A stretch of DNA of 64,000 nt, taken from contig CM024190.1 in assembly GCA_013433145.1 (NCBI GenBank), forward strand, positions 3,720,001 to 3,784,000, read 5' to 3'. A model generated the notes under the pieces. That model was not told where the DNA came from, searched no databases, and was given only the letters and a program-made list of their open reading frames with translations. The translations under genes were made by a program, and so were the position numbers. Below are positions 12,660 through 23,606 of the stretch, one piece after another (the first letter of the stretch is position 1; each line of letters opens with the position of its first letter). Source of the stretch: Ascaris suum (taxonomy: Eukaryota > Nematoda > Chromadorea > Rhabditida > Ascarididae).

Positions 12660-13640
12660 TAACTACATATAGCACTTCAGCGGGTCTTCCCCCTTGTTGC
12701 GGCCTGCCACGTGATTGTTTTACGTCTCTTGTTGCCACTAGAAGATTTATCTTAGTCCATCTATAGTCATTTAACCTGGCTACGTGACCAGCCCACCTTG
12801 GTTTTCTTTTTTACATTTCTTCAACGATATCCTTCAATGCGGTCCAGAACGCAACTCTTCGTTTGTTGGTGTTTGCAGTTTGTTGATACTTTCCATTCGC
12901 CTTTCGATTGCTCGCTGGGTCGCTGCTAGTTTTCTCTTCAAGCGAGTCTGATATTCACATTTCGCTCCTCACAGAAGAGCAGGGATGGCCGTCGAAGTGA
13001 AGAGTTCTCCCTTTACGGACATTTTTATCATTGGGTCGCAATAGACACGTTGAGCTTGGTGAATATTAACCAATGCGCTCTTTTTCGTCTGCTTAATTCC
13101 TGATCCAAATCGCCCTCATTTGCAAGTCTATCTTAAGGGTACAAAACGGCTCCAAAGTTAGATATTTTCACTATCGAGCTTCATGGGAAACTAACGGCAG
13201 AACGCATTTTTCATCCACTTCGTTTTGCATTTGCAAATGCTGAGCCCAATTTTCTTGGCATTCTTGTTGAGCTCGTTCAGTGAATACTGCAAGTTTTTTG
13301 GGTCATCGGCAATGAGTAAAACTTCGTCCGCAAAGAGAAACATTTGGAGTTATTTGCTGAATACATTGAAACCATCTGCAGTCTCCATCTTTCTCAAGAG
13401 TCCTTAGCTGATGAGGATTTCGGGGAACATATGCCCCTTGTTTTGCGTCTGTTCCGGCTGACAAGGATACTTCGAAGAAATAGCTACATCTGGCTCGATA
13501 GGCCATATTCCTTGCATCCTTTTTTCTCTCCACCTCGTCAAACACAACAGCACACCTCTGATTTCTTCCACAATTTGAAGTAGCACACCAAACTCGCGAT
13601 GTTTCAAGACAGAGAAGGATCACTCGTTAAGCGCTCGTAA
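12660..13640 (-). pseudogene. RTE-like LINE reverse-transcriptase remnant
   Basis: Read on the minus strand. At about 13345-13270 a frame gives LFADEVLLIADDPKNLQ, which is the catalytic 'FADD' box with the second Asp changed to Glu. It continues NELNKNAKKIGLS and CKTKWMKNAF, a typical post-catalytic helix of RTE-type elements. Further on, near 13020-12965, is a PALLYGSEM strand. At about 12800-12700 is the very characteristic C-terminal segment PRWAGHVARLNDYRWTK followed by TRDVKQSRGRP. Stops and frameshifts interrupt it, and the region upstream of the catalytic box is barely recognisable. It lies inside the 4.7 kb inverted-repeat element, in the orientation opposite to the CR1-like relic, so it is best explained as a nested insertion that has decayed. 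Confidence 0.85.
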
Positions 13641-13899
13641 TTGAAGCAACACAAAACTTCCGCTACTTATATAGCGTCTTTTCGCCCTGATCCTATCATA
13701 TTTGAGATTTCAGATGTTTGCTTCACATCTCTAGAAGGGACCGACGATCTTGTTGAGAAACGAAACCTGTTGCCATTTCCAGTCAGTGATGGGGTTTCGG
13801 TGATTCGTCGAGCGACTGCCTTCTTAAATCGCTCGCATACGTCAGCATGTCAACATACGTCAGTCTCTGCAACACATGTACTTCGAGTCTACAAATTAT

Positions 13900-15260
13900 G
13901 TCAATTGCGCTCATATAAGAAATGATCTTATAGAAAAGTTCTTGTTTTTTGTCTCAGCTTATTAATGATTCTGATAGAGTGTTTAATGCTCTTTTAAGGT
14001 GTGCCTAGTCATTGTTTCCCTCAAATCTTGTTCCTTTATACACTTATAGGCCCTGATATATCGATGACCATGCGAAATTTTTGTCAATTGCGCGTCATAT
14101 AAGAAATTGATCTTATAGAAAAGTTCTTGTTTTTGTCTTGGTTTATTGCGATGATTCTGATAGAGTTTTTAATGCTCTTTAAGGTGTGCCTAGTCATTCT
14201 TCCCAAATCTTGTTCCTTATACACTTATAGGCCCTGATATATCGATGACCATGCAATTTTGTCAATTGCACGTCATATAAGAAATTGATCTTATAGAAAA
14301 GTTCTTGTTTTTGTCTCGGTTTATTGATGAATCTGATAGAGTTTTTAATGCTCTTTAAGGTGTGCCTAGTCAGGGAAGAAAGTGGAAATCTTGTTCCTTT
14401 ATACACTTACAGGCCCTGATATATCGATGACCAAGCAATTTTGTCAATTGCACGTCATATAAGAAATTGCTTCTTATAGAAAAGTTCTTGTTTTTGTCTT
14501 GGTTTATTGATGATTCTGATAGAGTTTTTAATGCTCCTTAAGGCGTGCCTAGTCATTCTTCCCAAATCTTGTTCCTTTATACACTTATAGGCCCTGATAT
14601 ATCGAATGACCATGCAATTTTTGTCAATTGCGCGTCATATAAGAAATTGATCTTATAAAAAGTTCTTGTTTTTGTCTTGGATTATTGATGATTCTGATAG
14701 AGTTTTTAATGCTCTTTAAGGGTGTGCCTAGTCAGATCTTCCCAAATCTTTTCCTTTATACACTTATAGGCCCGATATATCGATGACCAAGCAATTTTTG
14801 TCAATTGCACGTCATATTAAAAAATTGATCTTATAGAAAAGTTCTTGTTTTTGTCTCGGTTTATTGAGGATTCTGATAGAGTTTTTTAATGCTCTTAAGG
14901 TGTGCCTAGTCATTCTTCCCAATCTTGTTCCTTTATACACTTACAGCCCTGACAAATTCGATGATTAATGCATTTTTTGTCAATTGCACGTCATATAAAA
15001 ATTGATCTTATAGAAAAGTTCCTGTTTTTGTCTCGGTTTATTGATGATTCTGATAGAGTTCCTTTTTTAATGCTCTTTAAGTCGCCTAGTCTTCTTCCCA
15101 AATCGGTTCCTTTATACACTTATAGGCCCTGATATACGATGACCATGCAATTTTTGTCAATTGCGCGTCATATAAGAAATTGATCTTATAGAAAAGTTCT
15201 TGTTTTTGCCTCAGCTTATTAACGATTCTGATAGAGCATTCAATGCTCTTCAAAATATTG
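13900..15260 (+). repeat. tandem array of eight ~180 bp units (right arm)
   Basis: The landmark CTTATA[GA]AAAGTTC recurs near 13927, 14112, 14290, 14473, 14652, 14830, 15007 and 15185, giving spacings of 177-185 bp. Each unit also holds TGATTCTGATAGAG, TTAATGCTCTT, GTGTGCCTAGTC, CTTGTTCCTTTATACACTTA, CCTGATATATCGATGACC and TCAATTG[CA][GA]CGTCATAT. Units differ by a few substitutions and single-base indels. The unit nearest the terminus is joined to the GC-rich end sequence. Confidence 0.9.
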
Positions 15261-15410
15261 TTGAAATTCATCTTGCAAATTTTGTTTCCTTACGGTATAT
15301 TTTCATATAAACGCTCGACAATTTTATTGCCGAGTGACCACTGCCGCGCCGCTTTCCAATGACGCGCGCGGTCTCTCTCCGTCTCTCCTGTGCGCGTGCG
15401 CTTGTGGCTA

Positions 15411-16916
15411 AATGTTACCCACACCTCCAGGACTACTTTTTCGGCCAGACACGAAGTGTGAGGATATCTCGCCGCACAGGCCAGGCAACAGTCCGCATCC
15501 AGCTGGAATTTCAAAACTGTCACTTTTTCACAGCCTGACTTTGCGCCAGTTTGCACAAGGAACGCAATACCGGTGTTACGTAGCAATGATCAAATCCTTA
15601 AATCAGTTGCCATTGTGGCGTTGCTTTGCAGCTTCCCCATTTGCATGAGGTGTTTCATCGTTTCCCAGTCGTGTGTCCTGTTCCCTGTGACATAATCAAG
15701 CCAAACCCAGAACGTCGTCTAGAACTTCCCGATTCCGAGACTCACCTCATCTCACCAGTCAAAAATTTTGCCACAGTCTTGCCTCAGCCTGCATCAAAGC
15801 AGTTTTGGGTAATTGGATGCGTGAAGGCTTGCGCATTACCCATTTGAGATAGCACCGCGTGAAGTGAGTGAGATGAGGCCATGGGCGGGAAGGTAGGCAT
15901 CATGGACTGAAAACCAGTCCCATGATTGGCATGTGATTTCTTTGCACTTAATTTCCTCCTTCCCTTTCCTTCCACCATTCATGCACACATACAACCCTTA
16001 GCATCGGGGAAGTCATCTCCATTTGGGGAAATTTGAGCTTCAGTTGCCTCTTAATCTGTTATACCAAGAAACTGCGTTGAAAATTTTTTTTTTTGAATAA
16101 TTTCCTCTCAAAGTTATTCTTTCAACATCTATCTTATTTGCGTGCAATATGAACGTTTTCAGCACCATAGATTTCCTTTGTTCTAAGTGATTGTTTGTTC
16201 TAGGGTTCGCTTCTTGGAAGGCTCAACATCTGGCGGTCGTCGTTCTCCCCTCGTCACTCTCTCACCGTCTCGAGCAGGAATGGGGAGGGGATGAATGGAG
16301 TATGACCGTATGTGGTCGCCTCGCGTGACTCATATTTTATATTATGACACTTAATTTTACGCTTTACGCGTTGGTGGATCATTTTCATTCTGATGAGCGT
16401 TTAATGGTTTGACCGTCTGTTGACGATTTCAGGCGCATATTCCATCGGTCGCTCTTCGCTTTCAACCCCAGCACAGCAACTGAGGCAGAAGGAGGTGCAG
16501 GGAATTATTCCTCCATCAGAAAATGATTTTATAGAGATACTGGAGCATAGTAGGTGTAAAATTTTCACGATGTAATCGATATTCTTATTAAATGTTCCGT
16601 CTCGTCCTTCAGCCTCCGCAATCTTATTTGTTGCTGAAGGTGATCGAAGACCTGTTATTTTCATCATGCTGTGCGCAGTTATCAAGAAAGGATTACTTGA
16701 AACCTTGGTTCCTTTCTTACTGCTTCCTCTCCTCCCCCATAAAAAAGGCCTGCTTCCGAGTTTGCTTGCATCGTAAAAATTATGCCAGGGATGATATGCA
16801 GAGGGAAGGAGGGAGGAGCAAAGACAGGAACTGGTCCTGAACTAGGCTGCGCTTGAGAACACCTGGTCGAATCGTGCATACAGAGTATTCGAAACAAGAA
16901 ATTTATCAACTATTAG
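15411..16916. other. no gene recognised
   Basis: Short frames on both strands. A GGGGAGGGG-type purine stretch lies near 16280-16300. An upstream first exon of the coiled-coil gene that follows could lie at the right edge of this interval, but I cannot choose one. Confidence 0.3.
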
Positions 16917-19900
16917 AAGCTTGGAGGTGTTCGGAGTGTGCCGGCTCGTAAGCTCCACTCACCGTTGAAAGATAACGGCTTACGCGACTGCAGAAGCGGA
17001 TCTGGCGCTACGTCTCGCAGTGGTGATTTTATTACAAATGCGCCTGTGTCCAACGCCAAGAGCCAGCAGAAGTCGTACGAATTGGTGTTTCGAACGCTTC
17101 CTGAAAAGAAAAGTGTGACCTCGTCCGCATCCTCTCCATCCTGAAGCTGCATTCGCAATAGTCGCGTTTCGTTGCTGTGTAGGTCTGCTCAAATGCTTCG
17201 TACTTACTGCATTCCCTCCATTTTTGCTGGCTTGCGGGGCGGGTTGACGTTGTGGAGAGCGAAGAGGGGTTGAGAGGCTAGAAGCGTATTAGGGAGATTA
17301 ATCGCATTATGAATTATGCTCCATTCTTGTCAGTTTCAGACTGCAAAAACCGCTTTAGAGAAGAGGGTGACACAAAAATGTGTGATACGAAACAAGGCCA
17401 ACAGCTGAGATCTTCACTGAGGAAGACGCATACTAGCGATCAGAATGGGAGCAAGGACGCGGATCCAGACAAAGTGAGTTTTGAATTGTTGCTTGCAGTT
17501 GATCGGCATCATCCGCTTTTAGATTGTTGCGTCGGTCGGGCGATATCCTATGGTTGAGAACAGCAGGGAGTGCTGGAGCAAAGCGAGCTGCAGCGTGCAA
17601 GATTACCACTTCAGTGTGTGCGAGGGGGACTTGGTATAGGGCCCAGTGGAACACAGTGCAGAATAGCGCATGCTCATGTATTCGGCAGCTGCGGAAAGGG
17701 AATCGTTGAGCGCTCTTTCAAGAGGTCCATAGTTCAAAGCCGTTGGAAATATTCTCTTGTAAAACGTCGGATCGTCGTACAGCAGCAAGCGCTACAACTG
17801 CTTTTTATTTAATTGTCGTGAACACATATGGTCGTGCTCGCATGTTCAATAAGTCGAAACGAAAAGGGTGAATTGGCAGTCGCTGTCCTCAATAGAAGCA
17901 TTTGTGCAAATCTTTTTCCTAGAAGCATCAAAAAGTAAAAAGAGTTTCAGTCGAAACAAATGCGGCGGAAGGATGTTTGTAGTTCTCTCCCGCTTAAAGC
18001 AGCGTTAAGTTAAAAATCTTTCAGGATCACATCGGGCACTGAGCGGCTCTTATGGCCCAAGAGTTTCCTTGCAGCTAATGTTAAACCGACTTTGTTTTTT
18101 CAGCCACTACGGAGGCTTCTTTTTTCTGCAAATAAGACAGCCTTTTCGAGTCCCAATATTGAGTAAGTATTCGCTTATATGTGTGTTCCGATCAAGGAGT
18201 CTCAATGGAATTGGGTTAATATGAATTGTTCGAAATAAAGGTGCACAAAACATGTGGTATTTATGGCCAGGGATACTGCTGCTTTTCTTTGCCTTTGAAA
18301 ACGTTCGAATCGTTTTTGAAGGCAGTCGTTTCATAACCGTAGTAAATTTTGTTTACTTTCGTAATACATTCCATGCTTATTTGTTTGCTTACAGCACGTG
18401 AGGTTCGCTTGCCCCAAAGATTCCACATTTAAGTGCCACTCGCAGTTCCCATCGATCAAGGCTACATTGTACTGGTCAAACGAGGTGTGTTACCGTTAAT
18501 AAGTAGTCATTTTTCACGTATTTTACGGAATATTTGAATCGTTTTACGGCGAGGTTAATTTCCTGCCATTCCCGGTCCAGATAGCAATGACCATCTCCGA
18601 GTGTTTGGTAGAAGCCGGTAGGTAGCCGTCCGCTGACCAGCGCAAGGTGGTATTACATATTATGCCATTTAATTAAACTTCCTCCGTTTTATAATCGAAG
18701 GCAGCACAACTGGGATGAGGAATTAGCCTTAAGACTTCTGAACTGAAATTCTGTTTGCATTTTTAGAGAAGTAGCATATCACCTCCTCCCTCCCCTCCTT
18801 CTTCCTCGCCTCATCCCCCTTCCCCGTTCTCTCCTTCAACTCTTGAAGGAAAACACTTTATGCGCTTATTCTTCTGATCATCCTTTTTTTCCATTGTGGC
18901 AATGATACGTTTTCATTCGTTTGAAACGTTATTTGCAGATACTTTTCTTAGCATTATTGCAACGATCTGGAATAGTCTTAAGCGTAAGCGACAGCAAATC
19001 CCCTTTTTTACTCCGCAGCCCAACATTTCGTGCTTTAAGCAGCTGAATTTAGCAAACTATGCCTGCTCTGCGTTCCTGTTATATTCTTAGCGTATTCCCA
19101 TGTGCGGGTACTCGAGTTTCTTTCATATCCACAACGTGTCGTGGGAATCGGGATCATTGACGAGACGGAATGAAAAGCTGTGTGTGGCAGTCCCTTGCTT
19201 TTCGTGTGCCATAATTCAACTGTTAGGTTCTAGTTAGCATCTCTATGATTGTTAGGAGATATTTTACTTGCTGCATGAATGTATAACTTAATCTTTCTTT
19301 TGAGAATGCTGAGAGAATGCCTCCTGTACAGCGCAAAAGAAACATTACGCTTGAGGGCGGATGTGAGCAGGGCAATCGCATCAAGAAGAACAGACCCAAC
19401 GAGCGTATCATTCGACTTAGTCAGGTTTCCCTTTTCTCGTATTGTCTAAAGGCAATACCTACGTGAAGACTGCTACTTGAAGATTCGAACTTATGAAAAT
19501 ATACGCGTACAGTTGCTGCAAACAATGAAACAACGATTACCGACAAGTAGAAGCTGTGTTGTCTTGTGATATTTTGGTATGTTGTTTTTTTAAAGAAACT
19601 GGGCGAAAAATTGAAAGCAGAAAATTCACATGAATATCTCGAAACGGCTGTCTTTGCGCAATTTGGAACGCAAACGTTTGATTATGCTTTCGATCACATG
19701 ATGCGATTTGGGCGATCCACCATTGTTAAGTGCAATTCTTGCAGTGATGACATGCTTTTCTTTTACGATTCTTGATGCATAGTATAGAAGAGAGGTTATT
19801 TCTTGGTAACTATGTCAGGCAACCTCGAGTAACTAAGGACCGATGGATTTCTAATCGGGAAGGAAAGAAAAAGTATGAGTTCGTTTGACCGAGGTTCAAT

Positions 19901-22900
19901 GTCTGTTTTCCGAAACCGGTTATCTTGCACCAGTAACAGGCGCCTCCTTCAGCAGTCATTTCCGATGCCTGTTGTATCTCAGCTGTAATAGCAAACTGAG
20001 AGCCTGACGAATGGCATTTATGGTTGAGTGAGGGATAACGAATCACTATTTCAAATTCAATTCTGTGAATGTAACATGTTCTTTTAAAGACGTTGGAGAC
20101 GTTGTTGCGTAGCAGTAAGCTAAAAGAGATTGATCGCAAAATTGAGGAGTCGAGAGAAGACGCGGAAGCACTACTTGATCGAGCGCTTTCACTCACCGAC
20201 GTTGCAATCACACACGACATCTCCATGCACGAGCTCAAGGTACGGTTTCTTTAGGCTGATTGAATCGAAAGGTTCGTCCAAATTATCGATGATTGCAGCA
20301 TAATGCAGATTCTCTTTGGAACTTCATTTTTATACACTTACTCTAAATGACGTCGAGAATAACTATTCAGCAAACGTGCAGAAGTTTGTTTTCGAAAACA
20401 AACTTCATGTGAGTTGTAAAGAAAGCATTATGGCGACTGCTGGTACTGTCTACCTGCATCCTCCAAAACTTACAACCGTTTTCTACGATAAGGAAAATCT
20501 GTTTCATAAAATAGCTTTTTTTTTTTGCTGTCGTCTGTTGCTAGCAAAGCCTCTTAGAGGGACGCTAACTGTGGGATGGTAAAATGAGTGCATCAGAAGT
20601 TTCCCCATTAGGGACAAGGTCTTTGCAGCCCTTCTGTTTTCTACGTGCACGAGCATCATGCAGTGAATACGGTGCACCGAAATTGGAAACCATTTCCAGC
20701 TTTGGCATCTCCACAGCTGTAAATAATGAGCCTCCTCGCCATCCTCTGAAATGAGGATATTCGATTGAAAAAGTTGAAATCGGAGGCAGTACAAGCAGCT
20801 CGAAAATTTTGCTGTTATTAGCTAGTTTTTATCATCTCGTTTCGTCGCCGTGACTGACAACGAGACGTGTCTGCTCCTGCAAGTTTGCCGCATAACGGTA
20901 TGGGTTTTCTTTAATACTGGATACCGACCAAAGATTGTGCTCTCAGGCGTTGAATTTTTCAGCGATCAGCATTTTGTGGGTATCGTATAATATGCCCTTA
21001 CTTGATTCATGTGAGAATCCCCAGCATCCCCAAGGATAGCTCATTTGTCCTTGCTGTCTTTGCTCTCTCCTTCTTTCTCGAACAACTGTTTTGATTTATA
21101 TTTCTGTTGAGTATTATTCCTACTCAGAAGCATAAACGATTGATATTATCTAAAGGTGCTTGCGAAGGAGGCGATGGATCGCCGCTCTGTAATCAACGCG
21201 CAGAGACAGAAGGATATTCAAGAAGTCGAGGCAGCATTCAGCAGCGCCAATGAGGTAGCTCTTGAAATTTTTTCGCTTGAGGAGATCAATTCAATAAAAT
21301 CTGATCAGCTGAAGTTAGGCTGAGAGAAAGAGAGAGCTGCGATGAGTGCTCGTTAAACGTTTTACCCTACGGAGCAACGAGTCGCTTTTAATTGAGCCGA
21401 TCTGTTGTATAGGTACGCTCGACAGCAAGTCAATTTACCATATGCAGCGTTACCTGGCAAGGGATCTAACCATCGGCTGAGTTCGGTGTTTTCATACTAA
21501 TGCAACGGATCGGAGCTGATCGGTTTACGAGGAACGGAGAAAAAATTGCAACTCGGTGAAAACAGCATTGATCTTGCTCTTCGGTTGTAAAGTCCATACT
21601 TGTGTACTTTTTCCATTGTTCGCATATCAGAGTCATCTTGCTTGCAGTTTGGGCTTCAACTAAGACAAAACATTATTACTGATGAGAGAAAGTGGGCGCT
21701 TACCGGAGAAGTGGCCCATATGCACACTTACAGATCCACTTAGCAAAATCGGATAATGAGATAGGGAAACACCCCCTCACATGCTTTCTCATGCGCGACC
21801 AACCGGTCATAGAGGGGAATTGACTGGCACTTCTTCTGGCACTTATAGTAGCTCCAGCAGGAGATCAATAGGGCTATAAATGTGGTCTGAGAGTTCCCTG
21901 TACTGAACAAAGTTTATTGACACATAAGTTGGCCAACCTTTGCATATGCGTCGACATCGGTTTAGTGAGCTTCAAAGAAGATAAGGAAAAATACACAGAA
22001 ATGGTGAGCGCCAGCGACAAGACAATGTTTCACTCCGATTACTTGACGTGTGCCTTGATTCACTTACAAGATATCTCCCATGATGGTCATTCCCGACCCA
22101 GAGTAGACAGTATTCACAGGAATCCTCATCATATTGCGTTGCCTTAGAAAAAACTGATTCAAATGCATTTATGCTTTTTTGCAAATTTAGCAGGCAAGCA
22201 TTTAAGAGTTTCATGTGCCTGTGAATGTGGTTGTGTACTCGCATTTGTCGTGTCCTCTTTCGTTAGGCGCTCAATCCTTCCCTCTCCCCCTCTTAGTTCC
22301 TTCTGAAAGCGTGAGCCGAATATCTGCGATGGTTTTCGAAGAGTTTAATATTATGAAGGAGAAAATAAATTCGTAGGTGTCTGCTGATGCAGGCTGAAAG
22401 GATGTATGTTAATCCTTATGTGAGGAATTTCGGCGGAATACATGTATGCACTAACTTGACTTTTTTGAAGTGACAGCTTCTTGATCTCCAGACAGGGACG
22501 GCTGTACTGAAATTTCCCACATTGCGAGCGAAGAGTGATTCTTATTGTCCCTTCAAAGTTCAACGACTGGTCCAGGAGTTAAATTTGGGTATCTCATGCT
22601 GTCAAAAATGTACTGAACCGCCGAAGGCAAGCTTTCTTAGGAGCACTTAGTTAAATTGCTTTCTGTGTTATTTGTGACAGAGGCCAAGTCAAACGTTGAG
22701 TTAAGAATTAAATCTTATTGTTTGAGTTTGAGGTTGGGATAGTGTCAAATGTTACGACCAACGCCTCGATTTTGTAAGATGAGGTGAGCAAAAGAGGCTG
22801 GGGATCGTCGATCTGGGTTGAACCAAGTGAATTGGAAATTCTTCCGGTGAGGTGAACAGAAGGGATCGGGGAGTTTAAGTAGGTACCAAGAGAATCAGCC

Positions 22901-23606
22901 AAAATTTTTATGCCCCGCAAATCTCAGCTGTCTTCGGCAATATAAGACTGCTATGAGGGGGTCATCTTGAAAACGGATTGTATCCGGCAACGTGGATCGC
23001 CTTAGATTCTGTGGTTTCTGAACTGTGCGTGCGCGAATATGTGATGTCCCAGCATAGTGCGGAGGTTTTCATAAGCGCTTAAAACGGATGCCGTTTTGGA
23101 GCAAAACATCTTGTGCAACAGGATGCATACGAAAGAGCTGCGAATTTTTGGCCGGAGATTTGCGAAAGTGGCGGGCATCATAGGAAGTTTGTCCTTAGGC
23201 ACTGCCTCTCAGCTTAAGGGCCATTAAATGGTTGGTTGGCCTGACCAACATTCGTCACTATTCAAGAAATATTTTCCTCCTCATCCATAAACACCACCTC
23301 GTCATGTTTCGCACGTGTGACTCCCAGTGCTGCAGTTTTCTAATCCTCCCCCCTCCCTTCTAAATAACGCATTCTCCAAAGTCTTGGTTGCGGAGGTTCG
23401 TTTGATGCTCTTTAATATTTTTAATGAGGAAATTTCAGCTGTTGTCAGAGATGGAGTCGTGCTTCACCACTGTGACAACTTCTATGGAAGGGCAATATGA
23501 GGATGATAGTGGCATGCCGTCTCTTGAAGCAGAGATCAGTGCTTTGATCAGGGATGCCGATATGTGTCGCGAGTTACAGAATAAAATAGCGGCTTTCCAA
23601 ATCTGA
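16917..23606 (+). CDS. multi-exon coiled-coil protein, faintly NDC80-like (partial model)
   Basis: Exons I can support by open frame, splice sites and matching phase: 16917-17112, 17340-17473, 18395-18484, 18581-18617, 18939-18983, 19596-19724, 20090-20239, 21156-21254 and 23439-23606 (TGA stop). The first is rich in Ser/Arg/Lys (ARKLHSPLKDN), like a disordered tail. The 18395-18983 group contains FPSIKATLYW and FLSIIATIWNSLK. The last four exons join in phase 0 and are strongly helical (KLKEIDRKIEESREDAEALL; DRRSVINAQRQKDIQEVEAA), typical of coiled coil, ending in ELQNKIAAFQI. By eye the second group resembles the CH-domain end of NDC80 (outer kinetochore, microtubule binding), and the AENS-Y segment at 19596 resembles its mid-region. 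Only about 350-380 residues are accounted for, well short of the usual NDC80 length. The 18984-19595 link is unresolved and the start codon is not located. The gene itself is likely; the family is a guess. Confidence 0.5.
18104..18162 (+). CDS. possible extra exon of the coiled-coil gene
   Basis: A strong acceptor (TTTTTTCAG) and a perfect donor (GTAAGT) bound a 59 bp open segment reading PLRRLLFSANKTAFSS. Its start phase matches the exon ending at 17473. Its end phase does not match the strong acceptor at 18394 and would need a weaker one about 8 bases further on. It may be an alternative exon or a chance open frame. Confidence 0.25.
18778..18842. repeat. polypyrimidine tract
   Basis: About 65 bp almost entirely C and T, inside an intron of the coiled-coil gene. 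Similar C/T-rich tracts occur near 34998-35070 and 47845-47890. Confidence 0.7.

Larger units (their letters stand above)
10714..15408. mobile_element. 4.7 kb terminal-inverted-repeat element flanked by TA
   Basis: The left terminus starts GCCACAACGCACGCGCACGA and the right terminus ends with its near reverse complement (GCGCGTGCGCTTGTGGC). Each end is immediately flanked by TA (10712-10713 and 15409-15410), consistent with a TA target-site duplication. Both arms continue inward with a GC-rich block (GAGAGAGACGGAGAGAGACC, then CGCGCGCG, then a GCGGCGCGGTAGTGGTCACT block) and AATATACCGTAAGGAA. Next comes the ~180 bp tandem repeat, two units on the left and eight on the right. The TA duplication is typical of Tc1/mariner-like DNA transposons, but such long satellite-bearing arms are also a fold-back feature. 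I found no recognisable transposase in the interior, so it is probably non-autonomous. Confidence 0.75.

Noticed and set aside
13900..15260. CRISPR-like array
   Set aside because: Units are ~180 bp, contiguous and similar along their whole length, with no short repeat/unique spacer pattern. The genome is eukaryotic.
19810..20238. 142-codon minus-strand ORF rich in Ser
   Set aside because: It lies antisense to the well-supported exon at 20090-20239 and is best explained as its shadow.
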